From the NCBI GenBank assembly GCA_032622095.1, contig CP136062.1, positions 143,736,351-143,800,350 of the forward strand: DNA of 64,000 nucleotides, read 5' to 3'. The stretch's first letter is position 1. Each line of letters begins with the position of its first letter. Under the pieces are notes generated by a model. That model saw only the letters and a program-made list of their open reading frames with translations, was not told the origin of the DNA and searched no databases. This document shows, piece by piece, positions 12,151 to 23,669 of this stretch. Both the position numbers and the translations under genes were made by a program. The stretch comes from Siphonodentalium dalli. Its lineage: Eukaryota; Mollusca; Scaphopoda; Gadilida; Siphonodentaliidae.

Positions 12151-12718
12151 CTGAAAATATATATAATTTGTAGATAGAACATTAAACGAGTGGCCCATTC
12201 ACTAGAGATCTGGCATTTGTCCAAAAATAAAAAAATGATTATGAATGAATTTGGATTAAAAAAATTGTTAAATGTTTGTTGTAGCTCGGAGAGTAGAACA
12301 CTGGCTATATATTTTAAGCAAACTCCTGACATTTAGAGCTGCCAGAAAAGCAGTCATTTCCTAACGCCTGTTACTCTTAACTACTCAATGAGCAGCATAA
12401 ACAATCATAGCATGTTTATGACAAAGAAGGATACTCGTGAAACGTTTATGAAAAAACTGACCCAATGAATCGTGATATGGCATCCTATTATTATTGTGGT
12501 ACTGCATTTATAGGAGTTTGTTGCGAGTCATATTTGCATTGTGGGTATCTTAAGCAGCAGTCGGTCATGTTCTAGCAAATATGTTAAAGAAAATCAAGTG
12601 ACTGGAAATGAACTTTGAATTGGAGATATTTCAACGATGATCAGTAGATGTACCAACGCGTAATAAGTGCGCGTTTAAATATGACAGACCATGCAACTTC
12701 CTAAGGGTATATACTCAC
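12151..12718. other. Intron, nothing recognised
   Basis: AT-rich sequence without repeats or coding signal. The other short introns of this part of the gene (9753-10174, 10486-10788, 10906-11450) are alike. Confidence 0.65.
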
Positions 12719-14118
12719 GTCAGATATGTTGCTCTGTGATATATCAACTGCCCAAGGTCTGATCAGTTTGCTACCATTGATATCCAGCCCAACAGACCAC
12801 TGGTACACCGAAGGATACTTGTCTATTCTTCTCGAACACAACATATCCTCGTATTGCATAGAAATGTTAGTACAACCTGATACTGTGTTGTAAGAGATGA
12901 CCGCTTTCACGATCTCCACCGAACTAGGCACAGGATCCATCACCAGGAATGGAGCGGAAAATGTCTCTTCAAGAGCGATCGAATTGATATGCGGAGTTAC
13001 TGCACTGATATATGTGGTACCTGGTTCTAACCTAGTTTGAAGAACAGACGTTCCCATCTTTCCGGAACTATGAACTTCCAAATTCAGATTGAGACAATCC
13101 TCAGAGACAATGTATTCTGATTCACACCCGTATGTATATAGATTAACGCTGTATCCAGTTGCAATATCAGATATCTCCGGAAAATCCCAAAACACAGTGA
13201 CTGACTCCGTGGGATGATGGTATCGCAAATTCTTCTGGCATGGGTATATGCTTAACTCACTTAGACCTTCGTTGCTTGGGTTGTGGCTTAAGTATTCTAC
13301 AACAACTGTCTCTTTTCGAACAACGATAGTGTAAATGGCTTTTTCTTTACTTAGAATAGGTTCCACGGCATATAAGTCAAATTCCAGTAGTGGGTTACCA
13401 TCCACCAAAATGTACGCTTGAAGATAAATTGGAATTACGATTGAATATAATTGTCCGGTGACTACACGCCATGTCGCCGTAGATCGGGCATTGTTTATTT
13501 CAGTGGATATCGGCAACAATGGAGAGCACACATCAGATGCCCAAACAGTGGCATTGTTTGCCAACTGAGACGAATCAAGAATCATCACTCCATCAGAAGA
13601 GGACTCACTACGATGACTGCCATGTCTCGCCACCACGCTGGCAAAATATCTCCTGTTGTAGGTCAAGTTTGCTGATATAATGCAATGGTCCGTTGCATTC
13701 GAAGGTATTTCAATGTATGGAATAACGTCCGCTATTCCTGGTGCTGACCCAATTCCAACAACAGTAGAGACTCCCCGATGATGTGTAAAACCAAGCCATC
13801 TGACACATATCTTCCCAGGAACCAGGTGATAGTCGACATCCTTGTCTGTTGGGGATGCTGGATCAACATCATGCACAATTCCGGGCGATGGCGGCTTCCA
13901 AGACGGCATTGTAAACGAATCCGTTTCAAACACTGTATGATGACCAGCGATATCGTAAACATGAACTCGGATTTGGTATCTGAATCCCATTTCTTTGTCA
14001 ATCTTTGATAGGTTCGCTAGGCTCAGCTCGATGCAGTGTCTCGTGCCATCAGTAACACAACGACCATCATCCAGTGTGTTTATATTCACTACGTCTGTGA
14101 CTGGCTGTCCATCTCGCA
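12719..14118 (-). CDS. Exon: FN3-like modules
   Basis: A 1,400-bp exon, phase 1-0, acceptor TATATGCAG, donor GTGAGTAT. About 466 residues from VRDGQPVTDVVN to DISQSNISD. It contains modules with the strands HVYDIAGHHTVFETDSF, VHDVDPASPTDKDVDYHLV and the linker VMDPVPSSVEIVKAVIS. Modules here are more divergent than in the 3' exons. The upstream intron is about 3.5 kb and filled with repeats. Confidence 0.85.
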
Positions 14119-15240
14119 CTGCATATAGATATACATGTATGAGAATGTCACCCATTTTCTGGTATCTGAGATTCGTTGATTTGTAATGTATTATTCATAA
14201 CCTCATAACTGGTATTCGGGCCTCGTGTGGCTATTGAAATTAAAATTCATTAATTTTATTCGATAATAAGCCTGGTTTGATACACAGTTGATTTTGATTA
14301 TTTCTTAGCCCGTAAAAAAATATTAAGACCGCAGGGCCATGTTGAAATATGCGTGAATTCAACAAATTCATGTATAATTACAAATTATATATATATATAT
14401 ATCTTTTATTCCATATTTGATAGCACCTAGTACCAGAGTAATTCTTCATTTTAACGTATACTCAGGATTCAGGATGTAGGAGCTGAAGACACTCAATGTT
14501 GCCACATATGCACTAGTGAATCACAGTCAATCAGAGTTTTCGTCAGCACACGATGACCAACTGTACGGTTCAATAGCACACATACTCACCAAGTATGACA
14601 TGGATGCCGCATTGCAACATCGAAAACTCAATGTTAGAAACATTTGAAAAAGTAGTTGATTACCATATTGCATGTTTCTTGCGGACACTATACTATACTT
14701 ATGTCATTACAATTCAGCCGTATTCATGTTTTGTAATGCCCGACTGAACGCTCAAAATTCGTGCCGCGTTTTTCATTTGCCCAATATTCAGAAAAGCATC
14801 CATGACAATTGTGCGTAATGACTTCAAAAACAAAATTAATGATCATTAATCAGGCTGATGAACATTGATAATTTGATTGGTAATAAATAAAATGTGTTAC
14901 TCGATTATAACCATATTGAAATTTGTCTGCTTTAGACCAATGGTAATGACATGGCATTTGTCACGAGAACATTAGATGTGACCAGGTCATTTGTTTACAA
15001 ATTACATCGGGATGAGAGTTAATAATTTTACCGACGATCACTAACCAGTCGCTTAGGAGTCGAATCTGTCTGTTGATAATTATTGACACGTTATTGGGTC
15101 AGTTTAAATGTAAATCGTAGGCCATCAGCCAGCTTCGGAGATCGTCCAACGGACAATCCTGTTGTGGCAATTTATGTTCTAAGCTGACTTAATAGTAGAT
15201 AGTTGATAATAAAGTTTAATCATAATTATAAGCCATCAAC
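14119..15240. other. Intron, first part, nothing recognised apart from a short AT run
   Basis: AT-rich intron sequence with an AT dinucleotide run near 14388-14402. No exon or structured repeat seen. Confidence 0.6.
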
Positions 15241-15249
15241 GTTTTTTTT

Positions 15250-15350
15250 TCGATTGGTCTATGAGCGTATAGATGTCTCAATGGGCGAGCAACATACTTA
15301 GTATACTTCCGATTCCACTGAGACATCTATAGCTGATAGATCAATCGAAA
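15250..15350. repeat. Imperfect inverted repeat
   Basis: CGATTGGTCTATGAGCGTAT followed by AGATGTCTCA is mirrored by TGAGACATCTATAGCTGAT followed by AGATCAATCG at the right side. It opens the repeat-rich stretch of this intron and may be the edge of an inserted element. Confidence 0.55.
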
Positions 15351-15399
15351 CACAACGTTGATGGCATATCTGTTTTAGTTCGAGCTCAAAATTTAACTT

Positions 15400-17025
15400 G
15401 CAACGCCAAAAAAATACAACCAAATGGTCGTACTTCTGATACAATGTATGGCCGGTTCTAGTTTGCGAAATCCAGAAACTTCTCGGTGCTGAACGCAAAA
15501 CACAATTACATTGAAAGAGCCGTAACTCTGGTAAAAAATGTATGAATGGACATATTTTGCGAACTCGTGTCAGATACTCGTTTTGTGAACTCACATACCA
15601 AAAATCTTTGAAATCCATTGATAAAACATTTAATCAAAGGGTCGAAAATATCCGACCGTTCTAGTTTGCCAACTCGTTTCAGATAATTCTCTTGTGAACT
15701 CCAATATCAAATATCTTTCCAATCTTTTGATAATTGTTCGAAATAAACCCCGGACAACTTTCCCTGGGTGCTAAACGACAAAAAATTACAATCAACGAGC
15801 CGTAACGCTGGTAGAAATGTACAACCTGGTCTAGTTGCAAACTCCTTTCAGATACTTCTTTTGTGAATTGATATACCACAAACCTATGAAAGCCGTTGAT
15901 AATTGTTCGAGTAATCACTGGACAACTTTTCGTGGGTGCTAAACGCAAAAACATTACAACCAAGGGCCGTATCGCTGGTGAAAAGGTATGGCCGGGTCTG
16001 CGAACACGTTTAAGATATTCCCCATGTGAACTCGTTTAACAAACATATTTGAAATCCGTTAATAATTATTCCATATAAACCCCGGGACAAATTTTCGGGA
16101 CTGAACCAATTGCTGTATCCTCGCCGAATTTTTTTCGAGTGGGGTATAATAAGTCCAATATGTGAATATTTATGTTTAATGTGAACCCATATGCACGAGA
16201 ATGTGTTGTGCAATCAGAGTCATAGTTTCTGGATTCTCTCGGCGTGATAATAGTGATTATTGTATTGTATTGCAGTTAAACCATATTTTGAGTTTGACGC
16301 CAATCATACTATGTCCACCAAGATGTATCTGACCATTTCACGACGCTGATATTGCATTTGAGTGATACATTCGTCGAGAAAAATTCATTGTTGGGCAGAG
16401 CCAAAAACAAGCATTCGCCGACGGCGGCATCCTCCGCCTTGATTGGCAAATTTGGGAATGGTATTTTCAAAATATGTTAAAAATATAATTGACATAAGTT
16501 AATATCTGTTATTTGTTTGAGATTGGTTATTATTTGTTTTAGTTCGGGCTTAAAAATTAAATTGCAATGATAAAAAACAATTATCTGGCGAAAATGTCCT
16601 ACCGGACTTAGTTTGCGAATGCGTTTCAGATATTCCCCTTGAGAACTCGTGTACCAAAAATATGTAATCTGTTGATTATTGTTCGAAATACCCCGGACAA
16701 CTTTTTGGGACGGTACGACAGACGGACGGCCGGAATCCATTGCTTTATCTCCAGCCGAAAAACATTCGGGTGGGGATAAATAACTCCAATATGTGATATT
16801 TTAGGCTCAATATGAACCTATTTGCACGAGAATATGATGTGCAATCAGTCATAGTTCCCTCGACGTGATAATAGTGATTACTGTATTGCAATTAAACAAT
16901 ATTTTGACTTTGACGCCAATAATATTGTGTCCAGCAAAATGTATTTTACCAACAATTCACGACGCAGATATTGCGTTTGGGTGATAAATTCGACGAGAAT
17001 CGTTGGGCAGAGCCAAAAATTACTA
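15400..17025. repeat. Duplicated intronic repeat cluster
   Basis: A motif family built on GTTTGCGAACTCGTTTCAGA and TTGATAATTGTTCGAAATA recurs at about 15.46, 15.66, 15.83, 16.00 and 16.60 kb, each followed by CCCGGACAACTTTTCGGG. A second block with CCAATATGTGA, GCACGAGAATATGATGTGCA, GACGCCAATAATA and TTGGGCAGAGCCAAAAA occurs twice, at about 16136-16405 and 16745-17017. The order suggests a unit of about 600 bp duplicated in direct orientation plus extra partial copies. Non-coding; family unknown. Confidence 0.65.
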
Positions 17026-17655
17026 CCAATCTTATGTGCAAAACACATCTAAATGTGCATAATTAGCAAAATGAAAAACGAACATATGTTTAACAGATGT
17101 CAGTTCAAAGGAAGTTTCGTGCTATCATTTCGATGACTATGATTTGGAAATTGAATGACCTTTAGTATAGTGAATATGACTGCTATGTTAAAAGGCATAC
17201 ATCGATATAACTATTGTGCAACGTTGACACAATATTCCGTTAAATAGTTATCGAAACATTTAAAAAATAAGGCAACACCAAGCACCGATTTTTTTCTTAT
17301 AATAGGCTATTGTCAGTTATATTTGTCAAATGCTCATCAAAATCAAGTTTTACAATTTGACAAAATATAGGAAAATTTATGTTTAACGAGTTTAACGAAA
17401 TATGCACCAAGACAGGTATTGTCGTATATTTGGACTTGACAACATGACGATTTCAATTCCAAGGTACGCACGTTTTATACAACATACCCCTATAGGATTA
17501 CCGATCATTTCATATGTCACGTCTGATTCTTTATACTAAATATAATGGAACATAAATGCGAAGGGCGAATATATACATGTATAGCATGAATGTCTCATTA
17601 GAATGAATATTAACATGCATAGTCGAGCATGGGTTAATATATGTCATGTACATAC

Positions 17656-18850
17656 CGACATCAAATTCAGTTGTGAATCCTTCCTCGCTTTGCTCGATGT
17701 CAGTGAATGCACCTGCATCCCATTCGAACCGAACATCGTTCGATGTCACAACAAGACGAGTGCGATCTCTGTTAACAACTGGAGGTGACTCATCTACAAC
17801 AATAGGTCCTATTGTTGTCATTTCTTCCAAACCCGCCTTATTTGTCGCAAGCAAGACGAAGAAGTACTCGGAACCTGTGCTCAGACCAATGTGGGATCGT
17901 TTATACTGTGACCGGTGAGGCGCCTGAACAAACCCGATTACATCAGGATCAACAGCTGTGGAAATGGACGAAGCCACTCCGATTGTCATCCCCCGTATCT
18001 GAGATGCAGTATCTGTTACGTTCCACCAGAGGTTAGCTCCATCATACGGTATGTAAATGCGCGTGAACAGTGGCAATTCTCGACAGAGACTTGTTGACAG
18101 ATTCTTGTCCAGTGGAGAATCTTTGTCGAAGACTAGAACACTAACATTTCGACCCACAACTTCTCTCTCGCATCGAGCAGTGCATTCCTCCGTTTGTGTG
18201 AGCGCTGCTATCCGAAGATCAGACCACACGACATGTGCTCCTGATTCCAAGCATGCTATCGAGGGACGAGTAGTTGCTCCAGCGATGGCGATGTTTGACA
18301 ATCGCGGTGGAGAGTTATCTATCGTGATTCCATCTGAGCATACTGCCTCGGACGGTTCCACAGCATGGTTGTAAGCGACCACTGTTGTGTAGTGTTTCCC
18401 TAGTCCATGTGCTAGAATAGTTACCGTCTGTGTTGTAATATTGGTCAAAACGGACGTGCTCTCGTGGAAGTTATTGCCGATTAGCTCGGCCCTTGTTAGA
18501 CACTTCGAAGATAGAGCTACTTTGTAGAACTTAATGCCACTCTCGTGATCAACGAATCCCGGGAAATTCACGCTCACCATATCTAGACTGGTATAATCAA
18601 TATCAGTACCTCCGACACTGCCTTCGAAAACGGATCCTGTTTCTGGTGCGGAATCATCAGCCAGTACTCTAACAACGCGTGTTGTGCTCAACATTGCAAT
18701 ATTTGTCACGTCTAGTTTGAAGTAGTAATTCCTGTTGTGGTCGCCAAGATGTGTGTCGCTTGCTACGAGGGAGTTCAGTGTTAGTGAATAATTGAACATT
18801 TCGCACGATCCGATACTTGGGCAGTAACACTGGCCTGCTTCGGAGCATGT
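17656..18850 (-). CDS. Exon: FN3-like modules
   Basis: An 1,195-bp exon, phase 0-1, acceptor TCTCTATTCCAG, donor GTATGTAC. About 398 residues from TCSEAGQCYCPSIGSC to GFTTEFDV. Three linkers are visible: ADDSAPETGSVF, IDNSPPRLSNIAIAG and VDESPPVVNRD. Conserved strand motifs include FVDHESGIKFYKVALSS and the turn NHAVEPSEAVCSDGITID. The acceptor and donor phases agree with both neighbours. Confidence 0.88.
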
Positions 18851-18923
18851 CTGGAATAGAGATATAAAGAACAATATAATGAAACCAAGAGGTTGAAACG
18901 TTGAAGCTTGTGTGTTCGCGTAC

Positions 18924-19033
18924 CATGTGATCGGTGGAAACATTGTCAGGACGGATTATGATGGTATCTGAGCAAGCGATATGATTTCTCTGTGGAATCA
19001 ACATCTCTTCGGGCAAATACGCACATAATCGAC
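18924..19033 (-). CDS. Exon: short Cys-containing segment
   Basis: A 110-bp exon, phase 1-0, acceptor CACTTTATAG, donor GTACGCGA. It encodes RLCAYLPEEMLIPQRNHIAC and then SDTIIIRPDNVSTDHM. The phase-0 end joins TCSEAGQC of the next exon cleanly, only 73 bp away. Its acceptor phase conflicts with the upstream 22.5-kb exon, as noted there. Confidence 0.7.
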
Positions 19034-19599
19034 CTATAAAGTGAAATAGGTACATAATGTGATTACTTTATTCTGAAATAAGCAGATAGTGGTGTCATAT
19101 CCGTTATTTCGATTTATGGCGCGGGCCACAGTTAAAACACATGTTAAAGAGCGTACACCTGAAAAAGTTGAGAGTTGGCTTATTTGTGTCATTGGCCGCA
19201 CATAATCTGCTTAGAATAGCCTCAATATTAGTCGATAATGTGACTAAAAACTCTAATTTTCAGCACATTAACGACTCAAAATGAGGAGATTCTGAGCAAA
19301 TTATCTACCTGAAACAAGCTCTATTATAAGCGGAAAATATGCGGATTTTCGCGAGAAGAGGCCGGTGGAATTACGACATATGCGTGGTCTTTCCCCATGG
19401 TTTCCGTAGGTATGGCTTAGCGTCCGTATGAAGGCCTCATTCCCCTCGCAGATGATCTGTTTGATTCATACATGTACCAAAACTCAATAGCAATATGCCA
19501 TAAAAAATCCAGCCGCAACGGGAGTTTGTATGTCAATTGCGCACACTGTACATGTATAACCATTTGAAATAAAAGCGCCAAAACTACAAAGTAATGTAT

Positions 19600-20870
19600 A
19601 TATAGGAGATATAGCATAGTAGCAATGTTATATTTGTATGCCTCCGAAACATGCTTGAGACTATACAACACACCAGGCGCCTATTTTTAGAAGAAAATTA
19701 GATTTTTGAGACAGTGCAATTTTTTTGGATTAGGTGGGATTCGAACCCCGGCCTGCCGGCGAGCGCTCCTTGCGACTCAAAGTCCGACGTCAATACCACA
19801 CGGCCACCGAAGCAACCCCAAAAAAATGAAGCTCGAATGGCCGCTGTATTTTGACGTCGCACTTAGGACACTATATGCACATTTTAAGGTCTCTACAGTA
19901 TATATAAAAATAGAAGATATATAGCACAGTAGCAATGTTATATTTGTATGCCTCCGAAACATGCCGAGCATTGTCCTTTGAACATGCTTGGGACTATACA
20001 ACACAACAGGCGCCTATTTTTAGAAGCAAATTTGATTTTTGAGACAGTGCAAATTGTTTTTGGATTGGGTGGGATGCGAACCCCGGCCCGACGGCGAGCG
20101 CGCCTTGCGACTCAAAGTCCGACGTCAATACCACACGGCCACCGAAGGTCTCTATATTATATATATATAGGAGTTATAGCACAGTATAGCAATGTTATAT
20201 GTTTATGCATCCGAAACATGCGCCTGGTGTGTTGTATAGTCCCAAGCATGTTCAAAGGGCAATGCTCGGCATGTTTCGGAGGCATAAAAATGTAACATTG
20301 CTACTGTGCTATATCTCCTATATATATATACTATAGAGATCTTAAAATGTGCATATAGTGCCCTAAGTGCGACGTCAGAATACAGCGGCCATTCGAGCTT
20401 CCTTTTTTGGGGTTGCTTCGGTGGCCGTGTGGTATTGACGTCGGACTTTGAGTCGCAAGGCACGCTCGCCGTCGGGCCGGGGTTCGAATAAATAAATTTG
20501 CACTGTCTCAAAAATAAAATTTGCTTCTAAAAATAGGCGCCTGGTGTGTTGTATAGTCTCAAGCATGTTCAAAGGGCAATGCTCGGCATGTTTCGGAGGC
20601 ATAAAAATATAACATTGCTACTGTGCTATATCTCCTATATATATATACTATAGAGACCTTAAAATGTGCATATAGTGTCCTAAGTGCGACGTCAGAATTA
20701 AGCGGCCATTCGAGCTTCTTTTTTTTTTGGGGTTGCTTCGGTGACCGTGTGGTATTGACGTCGGACTTTGAGTCGCAAGGCGCGCTCGCCGTCGGGCCGG
20801 GATTCGTATCCCACCCAATCCAAAAAAATGTGCAGTCTCAAAAATCAAATTTGTTACAAAGTAATGGTTG
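19600..20870. mobile_element. Head-to-head cluster of four tRNA-derived SINE copies
   Basis: Two copies have the tRNA-like part on the minus strand (heads near 19728-19815 and 20070-20150) and two on the plus strand (heads near 20420-20490 and 20738-20820), so the cluster is a large palindrome centred near 20.17 kb. The head holds an A-box-like TGGCCGTGTGG, a CGGACTTTGAGTCGCAAGG middle and a B-box-like GGGTTCGAATCCC. The tail, common to all, has CAGTCTCAAAAAT, TAGGCGCCTGGTGTGTTGTA and TTTCGGAGGCATA. Head-like parts are SINE promoter remnants (RNA polymerase III), not a working tRNA gene. It sits in the intron between the 22.5-kb and 19.0-kb exons. Confidence 0.75.
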
Positions 20871-22495
20871 GTGTGCATTGAAATAACGACGTTATATACA
20901 TGTACACAGTGTAATACATGTCGCGGTGACATCAAAGAATGTCGGAGTGCTGAGTACGGATATTTATGTACACGGGATTTCCATGGATAAAACTACTGAT
21001 GCTCCGAGATCCCGTGCTATGGTACTATATAATTAATGGGTCCCTCTGCGGAGTTCATATTCTGCGATTCATTTTGATTTTACGATTTTACAACGACGCA
21101 CGTGTTCACATTTCCCGCCAAAATTCAATTATATTTTATAACACGTTGGCTAAAACTCTGTTCTATAGCAGCGGTCGTCACTATAGTTATTGGACTAATG
21201 CAGACTATTGAACAAGCTACGCATTCCGATTTCGTTTGAAAGATTTCGCTACCATTCACATTACGCCGCTATAAATATCCCCTGTAGATAAACCCTGATA
21301 AAACATTACGTGCGTAATTACATGATTAATGATCTGGATACCATCAACACAATTAATGCACCCACGGAAATGAGCAACTTGCTAACATACTTAGCTTTGG
21401 ATTGCTTTGTGATTATCTCATGTGCAAGGAAATGACTACTTTTCAGTGACAAATAACAAAAGTTTCGCCTAACGGGACGAACCATGGTCTTCCCGTCGAG
21501 TTATATGTTTCCCCAATACGGACTCATTAAAATCCCCCTGGCGGAAATCTTGCTTTCCCCCACCCGTAAAAATGACAACGTCGTAGTATGGCCTTGTGTC
21601 AGAAAAAAGACAAGGATATATAATGGTTAATAAGAACTGGGTAACTCGAGAATACATTGGACATCGAGGTATGTTTACATATAAACACCTACAAGAAAGT
21701 AAGTTCCCTCAGATATGTTTGACGATATCTTTAGATGTGATATCAGAATGCGATGAAACTTTGGGAAGACAATATCTATTATGTCACCAATATATCTTAT
21801 GACTAACGATGTGGTGACAGGCTATACAATTGAATGAACACCATTGGATGGAAAGAGTGGACATTCCGAAAATCACACAACTGGGTTCATTAAGAGGAAG
21901 CATGTCCATGTATACTGGACATTTGGGTATGTTCCATTTTCAGAATTATCGGTTAACGGCAGATATACCTCACTTTCGTTGTGTGGTATATGTGACCAAA
22001 TAGGATAGGTGAGTAATCTCCAAAAATAGTCGATTATAACAATAAATGTTATGACATTGCTCGGCTTTTGCGCGGGGATTTGGCAGCTATAATTTTATGT
22101 CAGGTGTCAATTCATAATAGTGAGGGCACGGTTTGACCTCCACTTTCACTCGTTGCAATGGTATGTGGTGATGTTCTTTGTTAATTCGACGTGTCATGTG
22201 GTTACACTAGCAGCATTGAGTTGTTAATCGCATGCACATTTAAATGCGTTTCTCTCTCAAACATGGAAGCACACAGGGGAGTCAGCCTTAACTCAAATCA
22301 TCGGTCATATGATACTGATCATATGAGCATGACAATCAGCCTCAAAATTATTGAGATACAATCCAATAATTATATTTGGGGGAGTTTACTTATTTTGATA
22401 TGTTTATATCGGATGCACGACCGTCTTTTACATATTAAATAAGACGTTTTCCGGGTATGTATATCAGAGCATCGTACATGAACATGTGATCATAC
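20871..22495. other. Intron, nothing recognised; should hold a missing exon or lie next to one
   Basis: No convincing exon found, although the phases of the flanking exons (0 at 22,496 and 1 at 19,033) require at least one between them. Sequence is AT-rich and without structured repeats. Confidence 0.5.
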
Positions 22496-23669
22496 CTGAT
22501 TGTTTAATCGCTTTACTGGCAAAGTTCCCCGGCCAACTTCAGTACCATCATCAAAGACCGGCGAATCGTCATTCCACGTCCCAGCATGTAACGACCAGCG
22601 CACACTACTGATTCCACTGTGATGATCAAAGGCTGCGAATACAAGTTCCATAGTCGAAAGGTCATTTGAATCGTGCACATACAGGTGTTGGTGGCCATCT
22701 TTGGTCAAGAAGGCATTCTCTATGAACGGGTTGCTGCTGTCTATATGAACTATTTTATCTTCAGAATAGTCTCTGCCCATGATGTCTGCAGACTTTATCC
22801 AGGTCGTAACGGAGTCACCATCAGTTATGGGCGGATCAAAACAGATTCGCTGACTTTGAACGTCCGGAATTGGGGTTTCTACATTCTTCACCCCGCTATT
22901 CACCAACCACGAGTAGTGAAACGATACGATTCCATGCACATTCGAGGTTCCTCTAGTGGTGAGTAGTTCTTTGTTGTCTTCGTAAACTCCGGTAATGAGC
23001 CCATGGGCGTCTGTGATCACGGGTAGAAGCCGGTTGTTGTTGCGGTGGTATGTGTTGTAATATCTTTCAGCCCAATACAAACACACTTCTCCCAAATTTG
23101 TTTGCCACGTGTAGTTTGTAGCGGGGTTTGCTGATGACACACTGAGCACGTGATCATGGTTTATTTCAATGTTGGATGAGTTGTCGTACATCACAAATCG
23201 CCTTGCCTGCTGTACGTTTTCCGTATTATCGACAGCTTCTACGACTACCGCATACAGTGCTGGCTCCAGGGGCAATACGAATGCTAATAATGTGGTGTTG
23301 ATTCTCAAAGTTTGGTTGCTCTCGTGTGCAACTAATAACGTGTTTGGTCCAGACGGTTTGACAAAATGAAGTGACACCTGGAAGTGATCAAATCCTGACG
23401 CCTGTTCCGGATGTAATATAAAAGGGTCGTGCCAACCTTCCAGGGTAATGTTCAAGTTGTCCGTTGTGAGGAGGGAATTTGGTATCTGAATTGGCTCCAG
23501 TTCACATCCTCCTCTGGTGGCGCAGTGTTCCGGTGGAATAGTATCCACGTAGTAGCACAATGTTCGTTCGTAGTTGACACCTGGGTAAGCAAGTTTTCCA
23601 GACACCGATCCATCGAATTCCCGTCGAATCATATAGCCACCGCCAATAGCAGAGAATCGCAAACAGACG
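22496..23669 (-). CDS. Exon: FN3-like modules
   Basis: An 1,174-bp exon, phase 2 to phase 0, acceptor CTACCCATAG, donor GTATGATC. It encodes about 391 residues from VCLRFSAIGGGYMIRREFDG to LPVKRLNNQ. Linkers VDTIPPEHC and HIDSSNPFIENAF separate the modules, and FDHHSGISSVRWSLHAGT matches the D..SGI..V.W.lG strand found in other exons. Several N-glycosylation sites (NIT, NQT, NTT, NSS, NYT). Its phase-0 end does not fit the phase-1 start of the next recognised exon (19,033), so at least one exon between them is unseen or lost. Confidence 0.85.

Noticed and set aside
20420-20490. Functional tRNA gene.
   Set aside because: A- and B-box-like motifs are present, but arms do not pair well, acceptor ends are missing and four copies share a common SINE-like tail.
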